64,000 nt of DNA, taken from the NCBI GenBank assembly GCA_027186245.1, contig CP114488.1, forward strand, positions 11,203,501 through 11,267,500, given 5' to 3'. A model generated the notes under the pieces. It saw nothing but the letters and a program-made list of their open reading frames with translations, was not told the origin of the DNA and searched no databases. This document shows, piece by piece, positions 23,942-36,908 of this stretch. A program made the translations under genes and the position numbers. Origin of the DNA: Coriaria nepalensis. Taxonomy: Eukaryota; Streptophyta; Magnoliopsida; Cucurbitales; Coriariaceae. The stretch's first letter is position 1. Each line of letters begins with the position of its first letter.

Positions 23942-25445
23942 AGTTTATCTTTTAAGTCTATCGTGTGTTATACCATATACAAAGTAGTATATGTTGAACA
24001 AATCCATCTATGTTACTAAAGTGTAAGATAATTGTCCTATGTAAGATAAAAATGTAAGATAATTGTTCTATGTCGGAAGTTGGAACATGACAGTTTCTTG
24101 AAATAAAAGAAAGTTTATCCTAGCCTAGTTTTACAGTCTTCATACCAAAAAAGAAACTTAATATAACAAACTATGAGACTAGTTATCAGTAGCGAGAGAA
24201 ATCAAAGTCTTTATGTAAGAGAAAACGTTAGATCTTTTCATATATGAATGACGAAGAACAACATACTCCACAATTTCACATAGCTAAAATAGCTACCTAA
24301 TAAACATAAGCATCCTCCTGATAAACATAACCCATCGAAGCTACAATATTCTACTTTATTTCACCTAAATCTTAATATCAATATAACATCTTGTAAAATT
24401 TCAAGGAAAAAAAGACAATACCAAGATTCACAATTTGGTTATACAAGACAGGAATAAATCTACAAGCCAAGATGTAACATGATAAACAATTTACATAAAG
24501 GAATGGAGGTTGCATTGATCGTAGATGTAAGCACTTACCAGAAGCGAGTCTATTTCTTGAAGAAGAGAAATGACGATTTGAAAAGAAATAGGAGGGAAAG
24601 CAATAAGACATGTGATTAGATTTGATTAGATGATAATAGATTTTAAAGAATTATCATATTTGAAGTGCTTCTTCTTTCTTTATTTTCTGTCTGAACAATT
24701 TTAGTGTATGTCACAAAAGTTGAGCCTGTCTCGATGCCTTTGGGGGAGATTTCATTATATAAAAATAAAATTACAGATTAGATGCAAATATATATTTTAT
24801 AAACAAATTCAAAAGAAATTAGAATTATATATATCCGTTAATTAACATCATATTATCTAAATTTTTAAAAAATAATAGCATAAAATATTTTAAATTTTGA
24901 GAATAAATTTTTAAAAAAATTATTTAATCTAACAATCGTTACAAAATCCAGAATTAATACTACCCAAAAAAATTTCTCTATATTTAAAGAGTTGAAAAAA
25001 AAAAAAAAAAACAAAACAAAAAAAACAATAGAATGACGATTTTAGAGAAATGAGTAAGAGTCGTTCTATTTATATTCAAAGCAATCAAAGTCAAAGTTGA
25101 CCAAAAAGAGAGGAGTTGAAATTCCCTAATCATCAGTATTCCACGTACAGAATATCCAAGGGCCAGCTCAAATTAAGAGTTAGAATCGAAAATTAACAGT
25201 CGAAGGCCAAGCAACCTTTTTGGGGGGCAAGGCAAACAAATGCATTTTGCTTATTGTTTCTGTTTTAAACGGGCTCAATAGTATTACATATTAGTCACTA
25301 GCTTCTAAGCATCAGTTTCTCCCCACCCTAACAAGTCCCTCCAACCTACACATAATAAGCATATAATTTTCAATACAGCAAGAGAGCAAAACAAATTTAG
25401 AGCCAGAGTAATAAGCAGACGATAATCCGAACCCCGCTGCTCGTT
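23942..25445. other. AT-rich intergenic region
   Basis: Contains the 3' flanks of the DUF26 pseudogene and the bHLH gene, and an A-rich run near 24987-25030. No supported gene. Confidence 0.6.
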
Positions 25446-26638
25446 TTAAGCAACCGGAGGGCGCACCACATGGTCTTGTGACGTGTCAACTGCAGCCGGT
25501 GGCATGAACTGCCACATAGCAATGCTGGGGTAGCCTATAAAAGGCATCAGCTTATTACCAACCGTTTGTGCTTGTGCGGCAAAAGCAGTTGACATGGCAG
25601 GAGGAGGAGCTGGGAAGTCCGGTTGAGAACTTAGGGCTTTGACTTGCCGATCCAACTTCTCTTTATCTGCCTTCAACCTCTGCTTCTCATCTCGAAGCTC
25701 AATCTTCTCAGCCTGCCATAATAAGTATCATGGAAATAAAATCATTATCCAGCATTGAAAACTTGAAAAGGGAGAAAAATAAAGGAAAGGAAATGAGAAA
25801 AATCACACCTTGAGTTCTTTAATCTTGGCTTGCAAATTCTCGTTCGTTTCCTTTAGCTTGAGCATATCACTTCGTAATTGGGTCACCATACGAACAGCGT
25901 CGCTCAAAATAATAGCCTTATCGGTTCTGGGAGGCTTTTCCGGCTCTAAGATCGAGCTCAATTCAAGGAACCTAGATACAATAACATCACATTTGAAGTG
26001 AAACTAAATAACAAGGAAAACAGGGGGGAAAAAAAAACAAAAATAAATAAGATACCTTTCATTAAGTCTATCCCTTCTCAGTTTCTCTCGGCAAGCTTTA
26101 GAACCAGGTGGACAGGCCGGTTCAGGCCTTGAACTACATAAATAAATGGAAACAAATCAATAATGAAATGAATGATTGAGGTATAAGATTTTAGAATTTA
26201 GTTACCGTTTTCTTGATCCGGAATCCTTAAGGTTATCTGTTCCATCCCCTAGAGAGTAATCTGCTTCCTCACTAAAACAAATTCCATCAACTCGTCAAAT
26301 ACTTATAAAGCAAAAATCTTAAGCTTTCGATTACACTAAACATGAAAATAACCTCCGCTTAACACAACAGCTTCAATAAACCTATGACTATCATTTCTAA
26401 CCCAAGATAGCGTAAAAGATCCCCAATTAAAAATTTCCCTCATTTTCTAGACGACCAAACATAAAATTGAAGACAAAAGATGACAGACCCACCTGATGTG
26501 AGGAGCGGAATTGATAGGCTGCGAAGACCAGTTGAATCCGGCGACCGGAGGCTGAAAGTTACCGGCGGAAACGGCGATGTCATCGACTATTCCGTAGTCA
26601 TAGAGCCAATTGGATCTCCCAGCGGAATCGATGTCCAT
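25446..26638 (-). CDS. ILR3: bHLH transcription factor, subgroup IVc (ILR3/bHLH115-like)
   Basis: bHLH factor of the group (bHLH34/104/105/115) that regulates iron-deficiency genes. Exons in coding order: 26638-26493, 26271-26206, 26133-26056, 25971-25809 and 25712-25446, giving 239 residues (ILR3 is about 234). Features: N-terminus SNWLYDYGIVDDI; basic region and helix 1 SKACREKLRRDRLNERFLEL; loop EPEKPPRTDKA; helix 2 AIILSDAVRMVTQLRSD; then a leucine-zipper-like coiled coil (LQAKIKELKAEKIELRDEK and following). The conserved C-terminus includes AMWQFMPPAAVDTSQDHVVR. That tail favours ILR3/bHLH115 over bHLH34/104; the exact orthologue is not certain. An in-frame ATG eight codons upstream (26662) is possible. 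Three TGGGCT motifs lie about 300 bp upstream (26930-26970). Confidence 0.9.
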
Positions 26639-27342
26639 TCTTTTGGTTTCGGTAGGAATCAATGAATCTGTGTGCGCACGTTGAAAATAAAATAGAAAAC
26701 CGAAAAAAAAATAATAATAATAATAATCAGACCCACTTTGGATGGAGAAGAATAAATTAGGTTGCTAATCGGAAAAGGAGAAGGAAGAGGCTGTGATTAG
26801 ACAAGCATTTTCTGGAGTCTTTACTATATTATATTTAATATTTAATATTTAATTTATTTATTAATTTTCAAATAATTTATCTACTCCATAAATGACACGT
26901 CTTAATCTAGAAAAGGCACGGTATTGAATTATTGGGCTTTTCAGTTTGGGCTGCTATTGGATTTGGGCTTTGGGTCGTATTTTGATTAGTTACTTACCAA
27001 TTAATTATATTTATTTATATTATTAAAACATATTTATCCCAAACAATTTTTTTCCAAGACATTTTATTTATTACATAAATAGGCTTAGGGTTAGGGATGA
27101 TGTAATAGAAAACGATAGTCATAATAAAAGTATGGAGATTGAAAAATGCAATAAGAAATTATAAACTGCCCATCATCCAACATGTTGTTAGAAAAATGAC
27201 TTCCCACGTAATCAGCCATGGAAGTGGGAAGTACGTGACATCAAGGAAAACGCACTCTACACTATTTTTTGCCATAAATTATTATTTTTTCTTTTTTTTT
27301 TTAATTTCGAAATAGTGCCATTTAGAAGAATAAAGAAGACGC

Positions 27343-27432
<90 letters not shown>
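27343..27432. repeat. (AAT)30 microsatellite
   Basis: About 30 uninterrupted ATA/AAT trinucleotide units, a long perfect tract likely to vary in length between individuals. Confidence 0.97.
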
Positions 27433-27742
27433 TTGTAAATATAATATGATAGAATATTTCAATTATCAACCATATAATATACTTCCCATCATTTTCTTAC
27501 ATTTTATTTGATTGAAATGAAGCGGATGTTTGTGAACCATTATGCTAAAAAAAGCTGGCAATTTCTAGGCCATGAAGGCTGCAGCAGCTGTAACAGCTCA
27601 AGGAATCAACATGAAATTCCAAATAACCTTGTTGGATGCATCCCATGTGCAACTACTTGACAAAAATTTCACTTAAGCAATACTCTGTTCATTTTCCATT
27701 TGATATTTTGATCATTTGGTCTTTAACATTATCAGATAGGTA

Positions 27743-27759
27743 GGGGGGGGGGGGGGGGG
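27743..27759. repeat. G17 homopolymer
   Basis: Seventeen consecutive G followed by CCC. It could form G-quadruplex structures. It may also be a sequencing-sensitive site. Confidence 0.9.
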
Positions 27760-29038
27760 CCCTAGAGGAGGCAGACAGAATCCATCTCATATAACTTTAC
27801 AACTTTATAAGATAAGATAATTTTACAATTATTTTTATTTTTAATTTAATATCTATTTAAATATATTTAATACTTATGATGAGTTCTACTTTTACGGTTA
27901 ATAATAAATTACGGTTGAAACGGTGGTAGGCTAATTTTATTTTGATACTCTAATCAATTTTCTAGAACAATGAGTGAAGAGTAGATGTTTATAATTATAT
28001 TCTCCTACGAAATATGCATTATTTGAAATATACATTACTTGTTTATGTTAGGACTATTGTTATTTATACATATTTAAGACTGAATTTCAGACAACTTTAC
28101 AGGCGTATCACTCTCATTACGTAGCATCCTGATCACTCTCAACTCTATGATAAGTGTCAACGCCCTTAGACATAATAGAGATATGCTCCCCACTCAAAAA
28201 TGTCTCAGTCTGCAACGGTGCCACCCCAGTCTATCATGTCAGGGATGCCCCCTGCACTCATTTGTTAGTTGATTTCCATATATTTCCCTTTCGGCATATT
28301 CATATTCAAGTCTAAGCCGAGTAAGGAAATATATAGTTCAAACCCGGCATCGTCTGACGTCCTGTTACCAAGCTTAGCTTATTATTGTGTCGACCGATAC
28401 TCTCATAAGTCTATCTGGCCTCAACCATATTTCCTTTGCACTCAATTTTATTGACTTCTGCCAACCCAACCTCAATCTCGGTAATCTCGATTTCTCCTAT
28501 TCAGATCGAGACTATAGATCTGAGACTATCTCACGGACGGGCCAACAATAAGTATACATAAATCTCATTCTAATTATAAATATTACTTTTAAATATTAAA
28601 TTATTTATTATATAAAAATAATATTTATAATCGGAGATGTCCACAACGTTTTGGGTCTTAGTACTGTCTTACAAAACAGGGCATTACAAATTTGCAAGCC
28701 AAAGTTCCATTTCTGTGGTGAAAACAGACTACTCGGTCGAAGGTAGAAGATGATAAAAGAAAACAATGGAACTGGGCTTTTAGGCCTTACCTTTCACTTT
28801 ATCAGATCAATGAAATGAGTCATAGTAATACAACATTGTAGTTACAGTAGAGCATAGTAGCAGTGTATTTGATTGAACATGTCCCTTTCGACCATGCACA
28901 TTATGATTTCATTGGTGTGTGAAATCATGAAAATAATAGTAGCTTTCGTTTCAGTAAGAATCCTATGAAGAAATTTCAGCATCAATTACAAGATAGTAAA
29001 AAACAATGCACATAACAAATTTAAACTAACAGAAGGGA

Positions 29039-29054
29039 GGGGGGGGGGGGGGGG
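29039..29054. repeat. G16 homopolymer
   Basis: Sixteen consecutive G preceded by AAGGGA, about 200 bp downstream of the minus-strand proline-rich gene. It is on the same strand as the G17 run 1.3 kb away. Confidence 0.9.
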
Positions 29055-29247
29055 ATCACTGCTTTTTATATGAAAGCTCAGTGAAAATGATAGTACTAGA
29101 ACCCAAATCCGCCATTACCAGATCACCAACTCATCCCACAGTTTCATCTCAAACTATACAAACCCATTTCAGATGAAAGAATTTTCTTTTTTTGGTGGAT
29201 AATCGGAAGGTAATTAACAACTAACATGAAAATGACAAAAATTGGCC

Positions 29248-29718
29248 TCAGAACTTACTGCTAAAGTTCTTACTGATTGGGAAATGCAGCTGAGCAGGCA
29301 TTGGACCTGGGGTGACGGGTACAGAACCAGGAGGATTTAAAGGTGGTGGCGCCGCCCCTGTTGTCGTCTCCGGTGATGGTGGACTGGCAATGAGATTAGT
29401 TTCAGGAGGAGGAGAAGGTGGTGAGCTTGGATTGGGATTAGGCGGAGGTGGTCTTGGATTAACGCTGAAGTCTGGACCGTCTGGTGGACTGGACTCGTTG
29501 CCACTGGAGATGGGGGTTGGTGGGCTCGGTTGGGCAGGCTGTTGGCGGGCATTTGGGTTGGGGAATATCACCGACGGAGAATGGCAGGAATCACCGGAGC
29601 ATTTGTGAGACTTATGGAGGCCGTGCCGTAAGAGCCCGAAACCCAGAACAAGGCCCAGAACCACTAAGACTGTGATTATGAAGATGAAGATCTTTGTTGC
29701 TTTGCCCACATAACACAT
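29248..29718 (-). CDS. small proline-rich membrane protein
   Basis: Single-exon ORF of 156 residues. Residues 1-30 contain one strongly hydrophobic segment ([19 protein letters not shown]) preceded by MCYVGKATK, suggesting a signal anchor with the rest outside the cytosol. Residues 35-150 are rich in proline and serine, with [17 protein letters not shown] and a [15 protein letters not shown] stretch that could be hydroxylated and O-glycosylated as in hydroxyproline-rich glycoproteins. It ends [11 protein letters not shown]. Cell-wall association is inferred. By position between DUF26 genes and bHLH117 it may correspond to Arabidopsis proline-rich At3g22070, but I recall that from gene order only. 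The opposite-strand frames are shadows of the Pro codons. Confidence 0.75.
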   Translation of the reverse strand: MCYVGKATKIFIFIITVLVVLGLVLGFGLLRHGLHKSHKCSGDSCHSPSVIFPNPNARQQPAQPSPPTPISSGNESSPPDGPDFSVNPRPPPPNPNPSSPPSPPPETNLIASPPSPETTTGAAPPPLNPPGSVPVTPGPMPAQLHFPISKNFSSKF

Positions 29719-30748
29719 TTTGATGCACCTTCAAAAATTAACTTTTTAAAAAATGAAAAAAATTCAGAATCTGAAAGATGGGTTCTGTTAGAAAAAAAAA
29801 ATGGGGCTTAAATATTGTTTCTTTTTCGTCTTTTTTTCATGGCGGATTTGAAGGAGGAGGAGACTGAAGAGTGCAGAGGAGCGACAGTGGAAGTCTTTTA
29901 TGGTATTTTTCTTATTATATATTATATATTATGTACGAGGAAAAGATTTCAAGGTTGACTTGACTCTCTTCACGATTTGTTACTTCCAGTTTTTACCTTT
30001 ACTGTAGGCCGAACACAACAACAGTGAACAGCCCATTTTCTATTGTGGGCCGGATTGAACATACAGTCCACTATAATAATGGGCTTTGTATAGGTTGATC
30101 CTACTGTGTCTTGATTCTCTAGCGCATAGATTGCATCTGTCCATCTTGTTCTCATAAATAAATATCTTGACAGCAAATATCTTGTTCTAGAACACTTATA
30201 CCAATTTCAGCCAAGACCCAAAAAAACGAAGCAGCCATGAAAATGAACCCCAAAGGAAAAAAAAAACATGTCGGAATATGATATTAACTCATCTGCCTGC
30301 TTGGAAGTTGGAAGCAAGCCCCATCGTTCACTTCTTCGCTTTGAAGAACAGGACACCATTAAACTCAAAACCCTGCACAATTTTCACACCTCCATAGTAA
30401 GGAACACAGGGTTTTTTCAAGTCACCATGTCAAGCATTGCGTATCCGATACAATGCAGACTGAGAAAAAGATCATACCTGGCTTCGGAAACTTTCCCGGG
30501 AAAGTGATATCATGTGATCAGCTGAGATTTGCAGGTGGGAAAGCAATGCAAGTAAGCCGGCGAGGAGTGTCTGGTACAGTGAGGACCACCACCATGGAAG
30601 CAGATGTAATGATAAGAATAATCCACTCTCCCCTGTGTCAAAATATCATCAAATTTGTGGCGAAGACCATGTCAGTAAAATTCTTTAAATGAACTTATTG
30701 GGTTTTCCAAATGCAGACAATAGACATCAACAACAGATTTTGATTATG
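29719..30748. other. intergenic region between proline-rich gene and beta-amylase pseudogene
   Basis: Contains the proline-rich gene's upstream region with GGGCC/GGCCC-type motifs near 30030-30085. ORF fragments of up to 79 codons at about 30268-30692 have no family I recognise and could be decayed sequence related to the pseudogene that follows. Confidence 0.4.
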
Positions 30749-33422
<2,674 letters not shown>

Positions 33423-34607
33423 ATGCCACCAAAGCGGCTCACTGAAGACCCACAGCACGCCGATTCGTCGTCTGACGGAGAGTATGAGTCCGACAGCGAG
33501 GAAACTGAAGAGGGGAAGGAGGAAAACGACGGCGTTCCGGACAAGTCTGGGGATGAAGAAGAAATAGAGGAAGATGATGAAGAGGAGGAGAAGAAGAATA
33601 CGTCATCCGATAAGAAGCCTTCTTTAAAAGCTGGAGAGAAATCTTCTGAGAAGGATGATGAATCCGAATCCGAATCCGAATCCGAACCGGATTTTGAGAG
33701 TACGCAGGCATCGCCTACCGCTTCGGCTTTCACCGTCAAGCCAATCGTCTCCGACCCAGTCGATGATTCTTCGTCGAAGGTCAAAATGAGTGACAGTAGT
33801 ATCCAGACTCGCAAAGCCCGGTCGAAGCGACGTGCTGAGTCCGACTCGAACGAGAAGCAATCCAAGAGGAAGAAGATATCAAACGGCGAAGATGAAGAAG
33901 GCAAAAGGGGATCTTCCGGATATCTAAGGCTTTGGAGTGAAGATGACGAGATAGCGATCCTAAAAGGCATGACCGATTACCAAACGGTGAAAGGATCCGA
34001 CCCGTATGAAGATATGAGTGCATTCCATGAATTCATTAAGAAGAATCTCCACGTCGAGGCGTCGAAGAATCAGTTGATTGATAAAATCCGACGGCTGAAA
34101 AAGAAGTATCAGTTGAACGTGGAGAAGGGAGAGATGAACGGCGGTGATGAGCCGGTTTTCTCAAGGTATCACGAGCAGAAATCCTTTGAGCTATCGAAGA
34201 AAGTATGGGGCGCATTAGCGAAGAGGAAGCAACCATCGAAATCGAGCAGTAGGGTGAACAACATAACGTCTCTATCTTCACCAAAACGTAGCAGCGATTC
34301 AGCAGGGAAGAAAGAAGAATCGAATGTCGATGTCGATGTCGATGATGATAAACTTAGGTCGGAAGAGTTTCTCGCTAGTTATCCATGGCTTAGTGCTTCG
34401 TTTCAGCTGGAGGAAAATAGGATTTGGCCCAACTCTGTAATGCACCTTGTGAAGGAAGGAATTACGGCAATTGGAAGCTCGACGGCGAAGGAGCTTGATG
34501 AGAGGTGGAGGAAATTGAGTCTGAGTAAATTGGAGTGTTACTTGAACAAGGTGGATTTGATTAAGGAACAGACTAAACTGATTTTGGATTCTATGCGATC
34601 CGATTAG
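33423..34607 (+). CDS. GeBP/storekeeper-like (DUF573) transcription regulator
   Basis: Single-exon gene for a 394-residue protein of the GLABROUS1 enhancer-binding protein (GeBP/STKL) family, plant-specific nuclear DNA-binding leucine-zipper regulators. Residues 15-100 are a highly acidic, serine-rich tract (repeated E/D runs, ESESESESE). Residues 130-155 are basic (KARSKRR, KQSKRKK) and probably carry the nuclear localisation signal. The DUF573 trihelix-like domain at about 168-265 includes LRLWSEDDEIAILKGMTDYQ and LIDKIRRLKKKYQLNVEKG, then FELSKKVWG. The C-terminus (about 345-390) has the family's leucine-rich helix, with LDERWRKLSLSKLECYLNKV. The start ATG heads an open frame and is preceded by site II motifs. 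The particular family member is not determined. Confidence 0.93.
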   Translation: MPPKRLTEDPQHADSSSDGEYESDSEETEEGKEENDGVPDKSGDEEEIEEDDEEEEKKNTSSDKKPSLKAGEKSSEKDDESESESESEPDFESTQASPTASAFTVKPIVSDPVDDSSSKVKMSDSSIQTRKARSKRRAESDSNEKQSKRKKISNGEDEEGKRGSSGYLRLWSEDDEIAILKGMTDYQTVKGSDPYEDMSAFHEFIKKNLHVEASKNQLIDKIRRLKKKYQLNVEKGEMNGGDEPVFSRYHEQKSFELSKKVWGALAKRKQPSKSSSRVNNITSLSSPKRSSDSAGKKEESNVDVDVDDDKLRSEEFLASYPWLSASFQLEENRIWPNSVMHLVKEGITAIGSSTAKELDERWRKLSLSKLECYLNKVDLIKEQTKLILDSMRSD

Positions 34608-34812
34608 GTTTAAAGATCTCTTTTTTAAGGTAATCTTTGTCTTTAGTTTATGCTTGTTATGATTTGAGAGGCAAACAAAAATTTTGGGTTTTACTCCATT
34701 TTGTTCAAGGATGAAATGTTAAATGTTTCCATGGATACATATTATGTTTATGAATAATTTATCTTTTGTTGTCAAATGATGGCTTTTCCTTTTCCTTTTC
34801 TTTTTCTAAATT

Positions 34813-35117
34813 GTGATATCTTTGCTTCATCCACTCTCTACCTCTCTGGCTATTTACCTCTTAGAAACGATCGGTCGTACAGTCTGGACCAATTCCGAAC
34901 GTTTGTCCTTGTGGTATTAGAGGTGAGATTTTTGAGAGAATGGATGAAATGTGGCTATTTTGATATCTTTGCTTCATCTTATCATCTACTCTCTCTGCCT
35001 CTCTGGCTAATTTACCTCCTAGAAGACTTTTACTTTTATTCTATCCCAACAACTATCAGTCCGAGTCTATATGGACCGAATCTGAGCTCTTATACTTGTG
35101 GTAGTAGAGGTAAAATA
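34813..35117. repeat. diverged tandem duplication, about 148-bp period
   Basis: Copy 1 begins TGATATCTTTGCTTCAT at 34813 and copy 2 repeats this at 34961. Both continue with CTCTCTxCCTCTCTGGCTA, then ACCTC(T/C)TAGAA, then a TGGACC(A/G)A..C(C)GAA segment, and end with CTTGTGGTA(T/G)TAGAGGT. The middle of copy 2 has diverged and is longer. Confidence 0.75.
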
Positions 35118-35157
35118 TTATAGAAAGAATGAGTGATACATTGTGTGGCAATTGCTT

Positions 35158-35182
35158 AGAGAGAGAGAGAGAGAGAGAGAGA
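35158..35182. repeat. (GA)n microsatellite
   Basis: About 12 GA units in the 3' flank of the DUF1218 gene. Confidence 0.95.
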
Positions 35183-35331
35183 TTAAAATATCATTGTTTT
35201 GTCTCCTACGGGTTACAGCTTGCAAGGTAAAAACAGAGGAGCTAAGTGTCTCATGTAGAGGAGAGTCTAGATTGAAGAAAGATTTAGTTTGAAAAATGTA
35301 GAGAGGAGAGAATAATAAACATGAATGTATA

Positions 35332-36038
35332 TTACGCGGTGGCAGTAGATGAAACGTAATAAGCAACAGAGAAAAGCCCATGAACAAAGCCCAAGATGCC
35401 TCCGATGGATAGAAAATGATGGTGTGTGAAACCACAAGAAGCTCTTGACTTGCTGTTGGACAAAGTCCCAATCACCAGCATAGACAGCCCAATAGCGTAT
35501 ATGATCCTGGTCATCATCATCCATCCAACATCCAGAAAAAAAAGTGATACCATAATCTAAATTAGCCCATAAGACGCAAAAGAAACCATGAGAAAATAAT
35601 AGTAAAATGATTTAAGTACGCCAAATTCTTTACATACCAAGTGAAAACAAGACAAGCCATAGACAGTTGTCTGTTAGGAGGAGCTTTTTCAAGCTCTTCT
35701 TGGGAACAAATGCAAGAGCAGCCAGCAAGCAAGCTGGCTATGATATGGGCCAGTGACAAGACTATGGCTGCAGCCAATCCCAGATTGAAAGCATCATGGC
35801 TTGGCTCTCTACACTCAAATATCCATAACCTCAGGTGCTGAACCTGCTTTTTCAAAAGCAACCAAAAGGAAAAAAATTTAAACATTTCTTCTCAAACTAA
35901 GTTTTTACCACGAAGAGTTAGTCATTACTCTGAGTATACCTTGTTCTGTTCCGCTTCAGCTTCTATGCCAAGAATCCCTGCTACAATATCAAGAGCCACG
36001 ATCACGAGACAGACCAACACTCCTACTGCCTTAACCAT
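35332..36038 (-). CDS. DUF1218 membrane protein (MODIFYING WALL LIGNIN-like)
   Basis: Four-helix membrane protein of the DUF1218 family, some members of which alter lignin content. Exons in coding order: 36038-35940, 35843-35638 and 35506-35332, giving 159 residues. Transmembrane segments: about 5-25 (VGVLVCLVIVALDIVAGIL), about 52-75 (LGLAAAIVLSLAHIIASLLA), about 92-118 spanning the second intron (CLVFTW / IIYAIGLSMLVIG), and about 135-155 (FLSIGGILGFVHGLFSVAYY). Family cysteines and the tail SCGFTHHHFLSIGG are present. The intron positions and the W codon split between exons 2 and 3 keep the frame. The length is normal. The exact paralogue is not assigned. Confidence 0.9.
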
Positions 36039-36908
36039 TTTCTCTCTCTCTCCCCTCTAAGCTAAGAAAAGGAGGTATATAAAAACAGGGGATGTAGCCA
36101 AAAGGAGGGGTAAGGTAGGAGGAGGAGGAAACGCTTTCTTTGTCAAATACAGTGAGAAAACTTTCGTAAAGTTGATCCTATTCGCTTTTTTGTGTTTGGT
36201 TTTGTCTTGGGATTCCTTTCCTTGGATGGAGGAAGAAGGAAAGTAGGGCATAAAAACCAGCTCATGTCATTGAGCAGCGTGGTGGTGGTCTGGTCGGCAT
36301 CTGTACTTTAACCCCAGCCAGGGCTATGGCCCATCATGCCATATATATATTATATATATATATCCATAGACAAATCGGTGACTGCACTTTTTGACTTTGA
36401 TCAGATGATTTTTACACGGCATTACTGTTATTTATTTGAAATCACGAGCATATACTTGTTATCAAATTTTACTTTGGAATTTCAAGCACATGCAGAAAGA
36501 AAAGACCAGGCCCAGAAAAAGAACAGAGTAACCGGCCCATATGACCAGTGGACCAGTACAAGAAAAATGGGCCTAATTAATTCTTCCATCCAAATCTTTA
36601 GCAGTAGGCCCAAAAATCATGATCCAGAAATAGATAAAGAATCACAAAAGAGATGCAGACATTAAAATAAGAGACAAAAGCAATATACGTAAGGCAAAAG
36701 GATAAACAGTGAAATATTGTTTCAGCAAACGTTGCAATGATCGACTTAAAAAACTGCTCTAACTTCACTTCTTCTAACTCCAAAATAACTAATATAGAAA
36801 GCTAGTTCTTGCTTCCTAAAAAAGGTAAAAGTGAAATAACTATAGGCTATAGCTAAGCTTAACATCCTGATCGATCACTAGGATCTCTATCTATCACGCG
36901 CCACCACA
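36039..36908. other. intergenic region with clustered GGCCCA motifs
   Basis: Holds the DUF1218 promoter and the bHLH117 3' flank. Four GGCCCA/TGGGCC motifs lie within 36505-36613. An imperfect TA repeat occurs at 36342-36362. No gene is visible. Confidence 0.5.

Larger units (their letters stand above)
26639..29247. other. repeat-rich intergenic region
   Basis: 2.6 kb without a supported gene. It contains three TGGGCT motifs near 26933-26970, a 90-bp AAT microsatellite, a run of 17 G and a run of 16 G. A less AT-rich stretch at about 28080-28560 may be a transposon remnant. Short ORFs here, including a poly-leucine one, come from the microsatellite. Confidence 0.6.
34608..35331. other. convergent intergenic region with a diverged tandem duplication
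   Basis: Lies between the GeBP gene (+) and the DUF1218 gene (-). It contains a direct duplication (34813-34930 and 34961-35117) and a GA microsatellite at 35158-35182. No gene seen. Confidence 0.6.

Noticed and set aside
27257..27469. minus-strand ORF with a polyleucine run
   Set aside because: Produced entirely by the AAT microsatellite.
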